Source: Streptomyces griseiscabiei (GTDB lineage: Bacteria > Actinomycetota > Actinomycetes > Streptomycetales > Streptomycetaceae). Taken from it: 64,000 bases of DNA. Positions 1-8,229 of the stretch are shown here, piece after piece. Position numbers and translations under genes: made by a program. The stretch spans positions 2,108,001 through 2,172,000 of the forward strand of contig NZ_JAGJBZ010000001.1 in assembly GCF_020010925.1 (NCBI RefSeq), in the 5' to 3' direction. The notes beneath the pieces are model-generated. The model was not told the DNA's origin. It ran no database searches and saw only the letters and a list, made by a program, of their open reading frames with translations. Position 1 is the stretch's first letter. The number at the start of each line of letters is the position of its first letter.

Positions 1-349
1 AGGCGAGTTGCTCGCCGGCCATGAGCCGGACCGGGCGCTGCGCGCGTGGATGGACGACCTCGCCCGGTTCGCCATGACCAAGGCGGGCCTCGCGGACGCG
101 ATCCGCCAGGCCACCTGCGGCCCCGGCAGCCCCGAAAAGCCGGGCCACGCCCCGGTGACCGACGCCGCCGAACTGCTGCTCCGCGCGGGCGAGAAGGCCG
201 GAACCATCCGCCCCGGCGTCACCGCCGACGACTTCTTCCTCGCGATCGCCGGCCTCTGGCAGCTCGCCCCCGACGGCTGGCAGCCCCGCGCCACCCGCCT
301 CCTCGACCTCGTGATGGACGGCCTGCGGGCCGGGCCCGCGCACCGGTGA
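1..349 (+). CDS. TetR-family regulator, C-terminal part (5' truncated by window edge)
   Basis: Only the last ~115 residues are present; the frame is open to the window edge, so the start and the DNA-binding helix-turn-helix lie outside. The visible part is all-helical and resembles the ligand-binding C-terminal domain of TetR regulators of the SbtR-like type: a helix around RAWMDDLARFAMTKAGLADA, a variable loop, then a helix pair ending in LLDLVMDGLRAG. The target cannot be told from here. It is convergent with the next gene and separated from it by a strong hairpin. Assignment rests on fold-level resemblance only. Confidence 0.6.
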   Translation, partial: GELLAGHEPDRALRAWMDDLARFAMTKAGLADAIRQATCGPGSPEKPGHAPVTDAAELLLRAGEKAGTIRPGVTADDFFLAIAGLWQLAPDGWQPRATRLLDLVMDGLRAGPAHR

Positions 350-373
350 GGTGAGCGCCGCCGGTCGGGACGG

Positions 374-411
374 GGCGAAGGACCCCGCCGGATTCGACGG
401 GGTCCTTCGCC
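374..411. terminator. Bidirectional intrinsic-type terminator
   Basis: A perfect 14-bp inverted repeat (374-387 against 398-411, arm GGCGAAGGACCCCG) with a 10-nt loop sits between two convergent genes (stops at 349 and 475). No U-tract is visible, which is usual for high-GC actinomycetes. It would serve both directions. Confidence 0.8.
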
Positions 412-474
412 GGTCCGCCGTCCGACCCCTCGGGAAGCGGGCCGGGCGGCGGGCGGAACACGGGTGGCGCTCTG

Positions 475-1269
475 TCAGGCGTAGGCGTTGAACTGGATGG
501 GCGGCTTGGCCGCGTTGAGCGCGTCGCCGAGCCGCCCGTCGGTGATCTTGATGGAGGCGGCGCCGAAGTTGGCGTTCATGAGGCGGTCGCGGTAACCGCC
601 CGGATAGCCGCCCCAGCCGACGAGGCGGGGGAAGAACCAGTTGCCGGTGTGGTTCTCGACGCGGTCGTCACCGCTGTTCGCGAGGCGGAAGAAGTGGGTC
701 GAGGCTCCGTCCTTGTGGTACACGACCTTGGGGTGTGTGCCGTCGAAACGGACCTGGGAACGCGGGTACCACTTCCAGCCACTGTGCTGGGAGGTGGAGA
801 CGTACTGGACCTGGTTGTCCTTGACCCAGACCACCACGTGCTCGAAGTCGTGCCGGTGCCCGGCGACCCCGGCGGCCGACTGGTCCTTCTCGAAGTAGCT
901 GGCGTACATCACCGCGCACCAGCCGTTGTCGCACTTGCCGCGCGCGTAGGTGTTCGCGTTGTCGAGCTGCGCCATGTCACGGCAGTGTCCGTTGACCGCG
1001 CCACCGGGGGCCAGCCCCGGGTTGAGCCGGCCGTCGCCGCTGATGGCGGCGGTGGCGTAGCAGCCGTCCTTGTCGTAGTCGTACGCGGGGGAGAACGCCT
1101 GCTCGAAACCGGTCGCGTTCTGCGGGAGCTTGGGGATGACCTCGGCGGAGGCGACGGCCGGCGTCATCAGGACCAGGGCGCCGCTCCCGAGGGCGGCGAC
1201 CAGGGCGGTGCGCAGCCTGTGGCGGCGGGTGCCGGGGCGGTTCGGTTTGGGGCTGGGCGAGGTACGCAT
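475..1269 (-). CDS. Secreted NPP1 (necrosis-inducing, NLP) family protein
   Basis: About 264 residues. The N-terminus has a basic stretch (RRHRLRTALVAAL), a hydrophobic core and a signal-peptidase-like site near AVASAEV, so the protein should be exported. The NPP1/NLP family heptapeptide GHRHDWEH appears as GHRHDFEH followed by VVVWV. In plant-pathogen NLPs these residues bind a divalent cation and are needed for cytolysis; whether this member is toxic is unknown. The reading frame stays open to about 1473, but ATG at 1269 has GAGGAAA just upstream and begins the signal peptide, so I chose it. The gene appears monocistronic, between two terminators. Confidence 0.85.
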   Translation of the reverse strand: MRTSPSPKPNRPGTRRHRLRTALVAALGSGALVLMTPAVASAEVIPKLPQNATGFEQAFSPAYDYDKDGCYATAAISGDGRLNPGLAPGGAVNGHCRDMAQLDNANTYARGKCDNGWCAVMYASYFEKDQSAAGVAGHRHDFEHVVVWVKDNQVQYVSTSQHSGWKWYPRSQVRFDGTHPKVVYHKDGASTHFFRLANSGDDRVENHTGNWFFPRLVGWGGYPGGYRDRLMNANFGAASIKITDGRLGDALNAAKPPIQFNAYA

Positions 1270-1454
1270 CTGTGGTTTCCTCGGCTGTAGGGGGGTGACC
1301 GCGACGCCGTGCGTGGCGTCCGGTTCCGAACTCGGCCCGAGCGTATGAAGGTTCGGCGCACCGCACGTGCCTGCGTGTGCACGGGCGCGGGTCTCCGGGC
1401 GCACAGGGGCGGGCACCGCCGAGTCGGAACAACTCACCTTGTGTGGCGACGAGT

Positions 1455-1483
1455 TGGGCCCCGGGCGGTTCACCCGGGGCCCA
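1455..1483 (-). terminator. Terminator downstream of the S8 protease
   Basis: A perfect 11-bp stem (1455-1465 with 1473-1483, core GGGCCCCGGG) and 7-nt loop lie 12 bp past the stop of the minus-strand protease at 1495. It also separates that transcript from the NPP1 gene. Confidence 0.85.
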
Positions 1484-1494
1484 CACTCCCACGG

Positions 1495-4400
1495 TCACCC
1501 CTTCATGAGCTTGTACGCCTTCTTCACCGTCACCTCGAACGCCGACGCCCGGTCCGAGCCCTTGACCCGCAGGCTGACGTACCCGTGACCGTTGCGGTCG
1601 AGGTGCGCGGCCGGCAGCGTCGCGAGGGCCGGATGCGGGACCAGGGCGCGGTTCTTCGCCACCGGCACCGGCCGCCAGGTCGCACCGCCGTCGAACGACG
1701 CCTCGACGGTCAGGTCACGCAGTCGCCCCCGGGCCTGGTCACCGGTCCGCCGGACGGTGAACGGGACGGCGAGCGTACGGTCGTCCGCCGCCCGTGACCA
1801 CTCGTCGACCGGCGGCGCGAACCGGACGGTGGTCAGCGGCAGCGCGGCCGTCTCCCCCTCGGCGGCCGGACCGGACCGGAAGGTCCACACCCCCTCGACC
1901 TCGGTGCCGAGGTTGTTCCACTGCCCCCGGTCCGCGTGTGCCCTGAGGGTGTACGTGCCGCTGTCCGCCGGCACCTCCCAGGCGGCGAGCGCGGTGTTGC
2001 GCGGGAACTCCGCCGCGCCGTTCCGGCTCTTGGCGAGCCGCTCCCCGTCCCGGCTGAGCGTGTAGTCGTACGAGGCGTAGAGGTCGTCGCTGGTGAACAG
2101 GTGCCGTGGGTCCGAGTCGCCGCCCAGCGGCAGGTCGACGGTGACGGTGTCACCGGCGCGGGTGAACTGGCGGCCGTCCGGGGCCAGGGCGGGGGCGCCC
2201 ACCGGACGGTTCCAGTACTCGGTGCGGGGGCCGGGCCGGAAGACCTGGGGCTCGGTGTACAGCGCCCGGTGCGGCAGCGGGTCCAGGACGTCCGCGTTCT
2301 GCCAGCTCCAGCGCAGCTCCTGGGCCCAGGCGACATCCCGGGACGCGGTGTAGAACTCGCTTCGGGTGCTGGGCGAGGGCACGTTGATCCGGCGACCGGC
2401 GACCGGGATGCCCTTCAGGGACGCGGTGGCCAGCTTCGACTTCAGCGGGAAGGACCGGTCGAAGGTGCCGGTCTGCTGGGAGGAGACGTAGTGCGCCTCG
2501 GTGCGGGCGAGTTCGGAGTCCCGGACCCGTCCGGTGAACCCGGCCGGGATACGGCCCTCGTGGAGGGCGGCGAGGTAGTAGACCGCCCCGGTCGCGGTGG
2601 GGTACGAGTAGCCGCCGTCGCCGGGGGCGCCGTCGGGGACCTTGTCGAACTCGTAGCCCTCGGCGAGGTCCTCGCGGAAGTACGCCGTGTACCGGGCCCC
2701 CTTGGCGCGGGTCGTGGAGGGCACCGACCAGTAGTCCGGCGCCAGGTGCTTGAACTGCACATCGGTGTGCGCGCTCAGCGGGCCGTCGGCCCCGGCAGGG
2801 GCCTTCTTCTGCCGCTGTGCGACGCCGACCTGACGGTAGACGTTCTCCACGTCGTCGCTGTCCACCTCGTGTGCGAGCCTGCGGGCCGCCGTACCGCCGA
2901 GCGTCAGCTCGGTGGGCCCGTCCACCCGGACGAAGGGCTCCCCGGCGAGGACGATGTCGCTGTCGTACCAGTACGAGTCCTCCTCGTGCCGGCCGATGAA
3001 CGCCGAGATGCCGTAACTGCCCGCGGGCACCCGCACCTCGAGCCTGGAGGCGACGGTGGCGTGGTGCGGGGTCTCGAAGGGTTCCAGGGTCCGGTCCAGC
3101 GGCAGTACGTCGATGACCGAGATGCCGTCGGCGCCCTCGCCCAGCTGGTCGCGGAGGTGGAGCGTGAGGTCGTAGCTCTCGGGTTCGAGGCTGAGTCCGA
3201 CCGGGACACGGACCGCGGTGGAACCGCCGTCGTCGCTCCGGGCGGTGAGCAGGGCGGAGAGAGTGCCGCCGGTACGGATTCCGGTGTCGCGGAACTCGAC
3301 TGCCACCGAAGCGGTGCCGTGCGCGGGGACGGTCAACCGGTTCTCGGACAGGCCGAGCAGGGCGGCGGGCAGGTCGCCGCGGGTGGAGGTGACGTCGAGG
3401 GCGAGGTCCAGGGTGAGGTCCTCGTCCGAGTCGTTGGCGAAGGCCACCTTGCGGCGGGTGTCCTCGGCGGCGCGGGGCCAGGTGAGACGGCCGAAGTCCA
3501 GGGAGGACACCGTGGCCGTGACCGGCTGGTCCACCGCCCGCTCCACGTCCACCAGACCCGAGCCCTGGTCGTACACGGTCTCACCGGCGCTCGGGGCGGC
3601 ACTGGACACGAGCGCCCGGGCGACCTGACGGGGTGTCCAGTCCGGGTGGGCCTGCATCACCAGGGCGGCGGCGCCGGCGACGGCGGGCGACGCCATCGAC
3701 GTGCCCGACAGCCGGGTGTAGTCGTCGTCGACCGGGCCGACGGGTCCCTCCGGGTCGACGTCGCCGATGGGGGTGTCCTTGGCCCGGGCCGCCGTCACGG
3801 CGACGCCGGGGCCCTTGATGTGGGGCTTGACGCGGTAGTCGCCGAAGAGCGGGCCCCGGCTGGAGAAGCTCGCGACCGCGTCGTCGCCACCGGCGGCGCC
3901 GACCGCGAGCGCGCCCTCGGCGGCGGAGGGCGGGGAGACCGTGAACGGGTCGGGGCCGTCGTTGCCGGCCGACACCACCGGCAGCACCCCGCGCTCCAGC
4001 AGGGCGTCGGTGGCCAGCGACCACGGGTCGGTGCCGTCGCTCAACGCACGTGACCCGAGGGACATGTTGACGATGTCGACGCCCTCGTCGGCCGCCCACT
4101 CCATGCCGTCGATGATGTGCGAGAGGGAGCCGAGCGGGCCGGACAGCACCCGGGCGCTGAGGATCTCGGCGCCGGGGGCGACACCCTCGTACGTCCCGTC
4201 GGACGCGGCGCCCGTACCGGCGATGATCCCGGCGACATGGGTGCCGTGGCCGTCGATGTCACCCTTCTCGTCGTCCCAGGTGATGAAGTTCTCGGACTTC
4301 GCCACCCGGTCCTTCAGATCGGGGTGGGTGGCGCGCACGCCGGTGTCGATCACGGCGACCCGGACCCCGGAGCCGTCGAGGCCGCGCTCCTTGACGCCCC

Positions 4401-5187
4401 TGGCGTTGATCTGCCCGACGAGGTCGGAGACCGCGACATCGCCCTCCGGGGTGGTCTCGGGTTCGTCCGACACGGTCGCCGATCGTGTGGTCCCGGCCGC
4501 GTCCGTCAGTTCGACCGGGGTGTCCAGCCACACCGTCTCGACGGACGGCCGGAGTTCGGCGTCGGCGCCCTCGTCGGAGGTGGTGAGCGTCCGCCACAGG
4601 GCGCCGCCGTCGTCCTTCGGCAGGGTGACGGCGGTGGCGTCGATCGACTCCAGGGCCACGGTCCGCCCGGGGGCGGCCTCGGCGCGGGTCGCGGCGGGCA
4701 GACGGGCACCGCTGTGCCGGACGATCAGCGGAAGGCCCCGGTCGTCGGCGTCGGCGTCGGCGTCGGCGCCGGGATCGGCGCCGGGATCGGGATCGTCCTC
4801 GGCGTGGCCGAAGCGTTGCAGGGCGCTCAGGTTGAAGAGCTGGTCGTCGACCCTGCCGGTGGCGACCAGCGGGGCCACGTCCATGGGGATCACCCGGAGG
4901 TCGCCGCCGCCGGCCCGCTGCACGAAGCCGATGGCTTCGCGGCCCGGGCCCGGTTCGACGTCGACGCCGGGCTCGCCCTTCTCCGTGCCGACGGTCACCA
5001 CATCACCGGTGACGAGGGTGAACCGCTTGCCCCGGAGGGCGTCGAGGGAGGCGGTGGAGGGAGAGCCCGCCTTCGCCACCGGGGCGGGTGGGGGGTCGGC
5101 GGCGAGGGATAAGCCGCTCTGCGTGGTGACGAGCAGAACGGCGGTCACCGCGCTGCCCGTCCAGGTCCGCACACGAGGTCTTCTCAC
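1495..5187 (-). CDS. Large secreted S8 (subtilisin-like) serine peptidase
   Basis: About 1230 residues. A signal peptide (basic RRPRVRTW, then TGSAVTAVLLVTTQSGLSLA) precedes a pro-region. The catalytic triad is visible: Asp in AVIDTGV (~280), His in HGTHVAGI (~316), Ser in GTSMASPAVAG (~495). About 700 residues of beta-rich C-terminal domains follow, unusually long for a subtilase. A GADPGADADADAD run lies in the pro-region. I chose GTG at 5187 because GGAG sits five bases upstream and the signal peptide starts there; the frame extends further upstream without support. It resembles the second S8 protease at 44925-48356 in layout. Likely role: extracellular protein degradation. Confidence 0.9.
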   Translation of the reverse strand: MRRPRVRTWTGSAVTAVLLVTTQSGLSLAADPPPAPVAKAGSPSTASLDALRGKRFTLVTGDVVTVGTEKGEPGVDVEPGPGREAIGFVQRAGGGDLRVIPMDVAPLVATGRVDDQLFNLSALQRFGHAEDDPDPGADPGADADADADDRGLPLIVRHSGARLPAATRAEAAPGRTVALESIDATAVTLPKDDGGALWRTLTTSDEGADAELRPSVETVWLDTPVELTDAAGTTRSATVSDEPETTPEGDVAVSDLVGQINARGVKERGLDGSGVRVAVIDTGVRATHPDLKDRVAKSENFITWDDEKGDIDGHGTHVAGIIAGTGAASDGTYEGVAPGAEILSARVLSGPLGSLSHIIDGMEWAADEGVDIVNMSLGSRALSDGTDPWSLATDALLERGVLPVVSAGNDGPDPFTVSPPSAAEGALAVGAAGGDDAVASFSSRGPLFGDYRVKPHIKGPGVAVTAARAKDTPIGDVDPEGPVGPVDDDYTRLSGTSMASPAVAGAAALVMQAHPDWTPRQVARALVSSAAPSAGETVYDQGSGLVDVERAVDQPVTATVSSLDFGRLTWPRAAEDTRRKVAFANDSDEDLTLDLALDVTSTRGDLPAALLGLSENRLTVPAHGTASVAVEFRDTGIRTGGTLSALLTARSDDGGSTAVRVPVGLSLEPESYDLTLHLRDQLGEGADGISVIDVLPLDRTLEPFETPHHATVASRLEVRVPAGSYGISAFIGRHEEDSYWYDSDIVLAGEPFVRVDGPTELTLGGTAARRLAHEVDSDDVENVYRQVGVAQRQKKAPAGADGPLSAHTDVQFKHLAPDYWSVPSTTRAKGARYTAYFREDLAEGYEFDKVPDGAPGDGGYSYPTATGAVYYLAALHEGRIPAGFTGRVRDSELARTEAHYVSSQQTGTFDRSFPLKSKLATASLKGIPVAGRRINVPSPSTRSEFYTASRDVAWAQELRWSWQNADVLDPLPHRALYTEPQVFRPGPRTEYWNRPVGAPALAPDGRQFTRAGDTVTVDLPLGGDSDPRHLFTSDDLYASYDYTLSRDGERLAKSRNGAAEFPRNTALAAWEVPADSGTYTLRAHADRGQWNNLGTEVEGVWTFRSGPAAEGETAALPLTTVRFAPPVDEWSRAADDRTLAVPFTVRRTGDQARGRLRDLTVEASFDGGATWRPVPVAKNRALVPHPALATLPAAHLDRNGHGYVSLRVKGSDRASAFEVTVKKAYKLMKG

Positions 5188-5301
5188 GCGAACTCCGTTC
5201 AAAGTGGAGGGAGTTGAGGGGGGTGTGGGTGCGAAAGAAGTGACGTGCGCAAAGATACGCGCCCGCTCTTGACGTGTGAATGACAACGATGGCACGTTCA
5301 G

Positions 5302-5323
5302 GAGATGGGAGCGCTCCCATCTC
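5302..5323. promoter_or_regulatory. CebR-type operator (cellulose/cellobiose response)
   Basis: A perfect 22-bp palindrome whose core TGGGAGCGCTCCCA (5306-5319) is identical to the 14-bp operator of the LacI-family regulator CebR, which represses cellulase and cello-oligosaccharide uptake genes in Streptomyces. It lies 21 bp before the GTG of a gene with a cellulose-binding module, which fits. The divergent protease starts ~115 bp away and could also be affected. Confidence 0.85.
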
Positions 5324-5343
5324 ACCCTGGGGAAGGGACCATC

Positions 5344-6486
5344 GTGCGCAGACCTCCTCACCCGCGCCTGCGGCGCCTGCCGCTGCTCGGCCTCCTGCTC
5401 GCCCTGCTGCTGCCCTTCGGGCTCACCTTCGCGCCGGCCGCCTCCGCCACGGCGACGACGGCCCCGGCCGCCGGGGCGAGGGCCGCGGCGCCCGTGCGCA
5501 TCATGCCGCTCGGCGACTCGATCACCGGCTCGCCCGGCTGCTGGCGGGCGGTGCTGTGGAACCGGCTCCAGAGCGCCGGCCACACGGACATCGACTTCGT
5601 CGGCACGCTCGGCCCACAGGGCTGCGGGCAGGCGCACGACGGCGACAACGAGGGCCACGGCGGCGAGTTGGTGACCAATGCCGCCGACCAGAACCTGCTG
5701 CCCGCCCGGCTCGCCGCGACGCGCCCGGACGTCGTCGTCATGCACTTCGGCACGAACGACGTGTGGAGCGGCATCGCCCCCGACCGCATCCTCGCCGCCT
5801 ACACCAAGCTGGTCGGGCAGATGCGGGCCTCCGACCCGGGCATGCGGATCCTCGTCGCGCAACTCATCCCCATGAACCCCGGCAGTTGTACGGGCTGCGC
5901 GCAGCGCGTCGTCGACTTCAACGCCCGCATCCCCGACTGGGCGCGGGCCACGAGCACCGCCGCCTCACCGGTGACCGTCGTCGACCAGTGGACGGGGTTC
6001 AGCACGGCGACCGACACCTACGACGGGGTCCATCCGAACGCCGCCGGGGACGACAAGATCGCCGCCCGCTGGTATCCGGCGCTGAGCGCGGTGCTGGACG
6101 CGGGGGTGCCGGGGGATCCCGGTGACCCCGGGGATCCGGGCGACCCCGGTGGCGGTCAGCCCGTGTGCGGCGCGGTCTTCCGGGCCACCAATGTCTGGCA
6201 GGGCGGCTACCAGGGCGAGGTGACGGTCACCAACACGTCCGCGTCCGCCGTCTCGGGGTGGACCGTGACCGTCGTACCGGCTGCCGGGGCGCGTCTCACC
6301 CAGGTCTGGAACGGGACCTCGACCACGGCGGCCGACGGCACCGTCACCGTCACCGCCGCCTCCTGGAACGGCACGCTCGCCCCCGGCGCGAGCACCACGT
6401 TCGGGTTCGTCGCCACGACGCCCGCGTCGGCCGGCACGCCGTCGGCGACGGTCGGGTGCGCGGCTCGGGCGGCGGCCTCCTCATGA
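5344..6486 (+). CDS. Secreted SGNH/GDSL hydrolase with C-terminal CBM2
   Basis: About 380 residues. A signal peptide (VRRPPHPRLRRLPLLGLLLALLLP) is followed by an SGNH esterase domain: block I GDS in MPLGDSITG (~57), block III GTND (~136), and the catalytic Asp/His region DGVHPNAAG (~229). A GDPGDPGDPGDPGG linker leads to a family 2 carbohydrate-binding module (~273-375) with the conserved N-terminal Cys (VCGAVF), W residues and a C-terminal Cys. Probable role: deacetylation or esterolysis of cell-wall polysaccharides held on cellulose. GTG at 5344 is preceded by AAGGGA. The CebR-type palindrome directly upstream predicts induction by cellobiose or cellotriose. Confidence 0.9.
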   Translation: MRRPPHPRLRRLPLLGLLLALLLPFGLTFAPAASATATTAPAAGARAAAPVRIMPLGDSITGSPGCWRAVLWNRLQSAGHTDIDFVGTLGPQGCGQAHDGDNEGHGGELVTNAADQNLLPARLAATRPDVVVMHFGTNDVWSGIAPDRILAAYTKLVGQMRASDPGMRILVAQLIPMNPGSCTGCAQRVVDFNARIPDWARATSTAASPVTVVDQWTGFSTATDTYDGVHPNAAGDDKIAARWYPALSAVLDAGVPGDPGDPGDPGDPGGGQPVCGAVFRATNVWQGGYQGEVTVTNTSASAVSGWTVTVVPAAGARLTQVWNGTSTTAADGTVTVTAASWNGTLAPGASTTFGFVATTPASAGTPSATVGCAARAAASS

Positions 6487-6518
6487 CGACCGGGTGACGG
6501 ACGGGCGGCCCGGCGTGA

Positions 6519-6545
6519 CGGGCGGGCGGCCCGGCTGCCCGCCCG
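6519..6545. terminator. Possible terminator between convergent genes
   Basis: A 9-bp GC-only inverted repeat (6519-6527 with 6537-6545, arm CGGGCGGGC) with a 9-nt loop lies in the 71-bp gap between the esterase and the exporter gene. The region is so GC-rich that chance hairpins are common. Confidence 0.45.
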
Positions 6546-6557
6546 GCGGGGCGGGTC

Positions 6558-8114
6558 TCAGCCGGGTGGCGCGCCGGGGCCCGCCCCGCCCTTCAGCCGC
6601 TCCAGGTCGGACGGCCTCACCTGGATGGCCAGTACGGCGATCAGGGCGGCGACGACGGTGAAGATGGCGGCCATGACGAAGGCGGCCGAGACGCCCGCGG
6701 TGAGCACCTCGTCGGACCAGGGCGACGGAAGCTGCCCGGTCCGCCGGAATTCCAGGCGCTCGGCGGGCGTCGCCTGGGACAGGAAGGCCGGGATCTGCTT
6801 CTCGGCCTCGTTGGTGCTGGCCGTGCCGTACATGGTCACGAGGATGGACAGGCCCAGTGAACCGCCCACCTGCTGTGTGGCGTTGAGGAGCCCGGAGGCC
6901 GCGCCGGTCTCGGGGGCGGGGACGTCGGAGAGCGCCATCAGGGTCAGGGCCACGAACTCCATGCCCATGCCGAGGCTGAAGACGAGCATCGGGCCGAGGA
7001 CGCTGCCGGCGTAGGTGGAGTGGACGTCGGTGAGTGTCAGCCAGCTCAGGCCGGCCGCCGCGAGGATCGCGCCCACCACCATGAACGGTTTGGGCCCGTA
7101 CACGGGCAGGAACCGTGAGGTCAGTCCGGCACCGACCGCGATGACCGCGCTGACCGGCAGGAACGCGAACCCGGTGGCCAGCGGGCTGAAGTCGAGGACG
7201 TCCTGGGTGTAGAGCGTCAGGAAGAAGAACATGCCGAAGATCGCCGCGGCCAGGCACAGCATGATCCCGTAGGTGCCCGCGCGGTTGCGGTCGGCGAACA
7301 TGTGCAGCGGGGTGATCGGCTGTCGGGATCTCCGCTCGACCAGGACGAACGCCACGAGCAGTACCACGGCCCCGGCGAACGACGCCAGGGTCAGCCCGTC
7401 CCGCCAGCCCTCCTGCGCGGCCCGGATGAACCCGTACACCAGGAGCACCATGCCGAGGGTGGAGGTCAGGGCGCCGGTGATGTCGAAGTGACCGGGGTGG
7501 CGCTGGGACTCCTTGATCCAGCGGGGGGTCGCCAGCACGATCAGCAGTCCGATCGGCACGTTGACGAACAGCACCCACCGCCAGTTCAGCCACTCCACGA
7601 GGATGCCGCCCGCGAGCAGTCCGATCGCGCCGCCGCCCGCCGAGACCGCCGCGAACACCCCGAACGCCCGGTTGCGTTCCGGGCCTTCACGGAACGTCGT
7701 ACTGATCAGCGCGAGGGACGTCGGGGACGCGATGGCGCCGCCGACGCCCTGGAGGGCGCGCGCGGCGAGGAGTTGGCCCGCGTTCTGGGCGAGACCGCCG
7801 AGCAGCGAGGCCAGCACGAACAGCAGCACACCGAAGACGAACACCCGCCGCCGGCCGAGGATGTCACCGGCCCGACCGCCCAGCAGCAGCAGTCCGCCGA
7901 AGGTCAGCGTGTACGCGTTGACCACCCACGCCAGGCTCGTCGTCGAGAAGTCCAGCGACCGCTGGATGTCCGGCAGCGCGATGTTCACGATGGTGATGTC
8001 CAGGACCACCATCAACTGACAGGACGCGATGACGAACAGCGCCATCGCACTTCCACCACCACCTGATTCCGAGGTGGTGGTGTGCGCTGGGGAGCTCGGC
8101 TGAGGGTTGCTCAT
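6558..8114 (-). CDS. DHA2 (EmrB/QacA-type) MFS multidrug exporter
   Basis: About 518 residues with ~14 predicted membrane segments. MFS signatures are visible: VVLDITIVNIALPDIQ in the first helix (motif D1 of DHA2 exporters), GRAGDILGRRRVF (motif A), and a helix 5 region rich in Gly (SAGGGAIGLLAGGILVEWLNWRW, motif C type). Such proteins expel drugs or secondary metabolites in exchange for protons. ATG at 8114 lacks a strong ribosome site; the frame continues ~30 codons upstream. No dedicated regulator is adjacent. Confidence 0.88.
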   Translation of the reverse strand: MSNPQPSSPAHTTTSESGGGGSAMALFVIASCQLMVVLDITIVNIALPDIQRSLDFSTTSLAWVVNAYTLTFGGLLLLGGRAGDILGRRRVFVFGVLLFVLASLLGGLAQNAGQLLAARALQGVGGAIASPTSLALISTTFREGPERNRAFGVFAAVSAGGGAIGLLAGGILVEWLNWRWVLFVNVPIGLLIVLATPRWIKESQRHPGHFDITGALTSTLGMVLLVYGFIRAAQEGWRDGLTLASFAGAVVLLVAFVLVERRSRQPITPLHMFADRNRAGTYGIMLCLAAAIFGMFFFLTLYTQDVLDFSPLATGFAFLPVSAVIAVGAGLTSRFLPVYGPKPFMVVGAILAAAGLSWLTLTDVHSTYAGSVLGPMLVFSLGMGMEFVALTLMALSDVPAPETGAASGLLNATQQVGGSLGLSILVTMYGTASTNEAEKQIPAFLSQATPAERLEFRRTGQLPSPWSDEVLTAGVSAAFVMAAIFTVVAALIAVLAIQVRPSDLERLKGGAGPGAPPG

Positions 8115-8229
8115 GGCGTATCGCAAAGGCAGATTCCGGTGAACGGTTCCGTCCACCGCCGCGTTCACTGTTCGACCGTACGCCGGTGCCCTGGGCGTCA
8201 CCACTCGAATGCCGGTGCCCCCGGCGCGC

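Noticed and set aside
1269..1473. N-terminal extension of the NPP1 protein
   Set aside because: It would bury the signal peptide behind 68 residues and has no ribosome site, unlike ATG at 1269.
1936..4053. Long plus-strand open frame opposite the first S8 protease
   Set aside because: Low-complexity Gly/Arg/Val translation without a ribosome site; the protease motifs are on the other strand.
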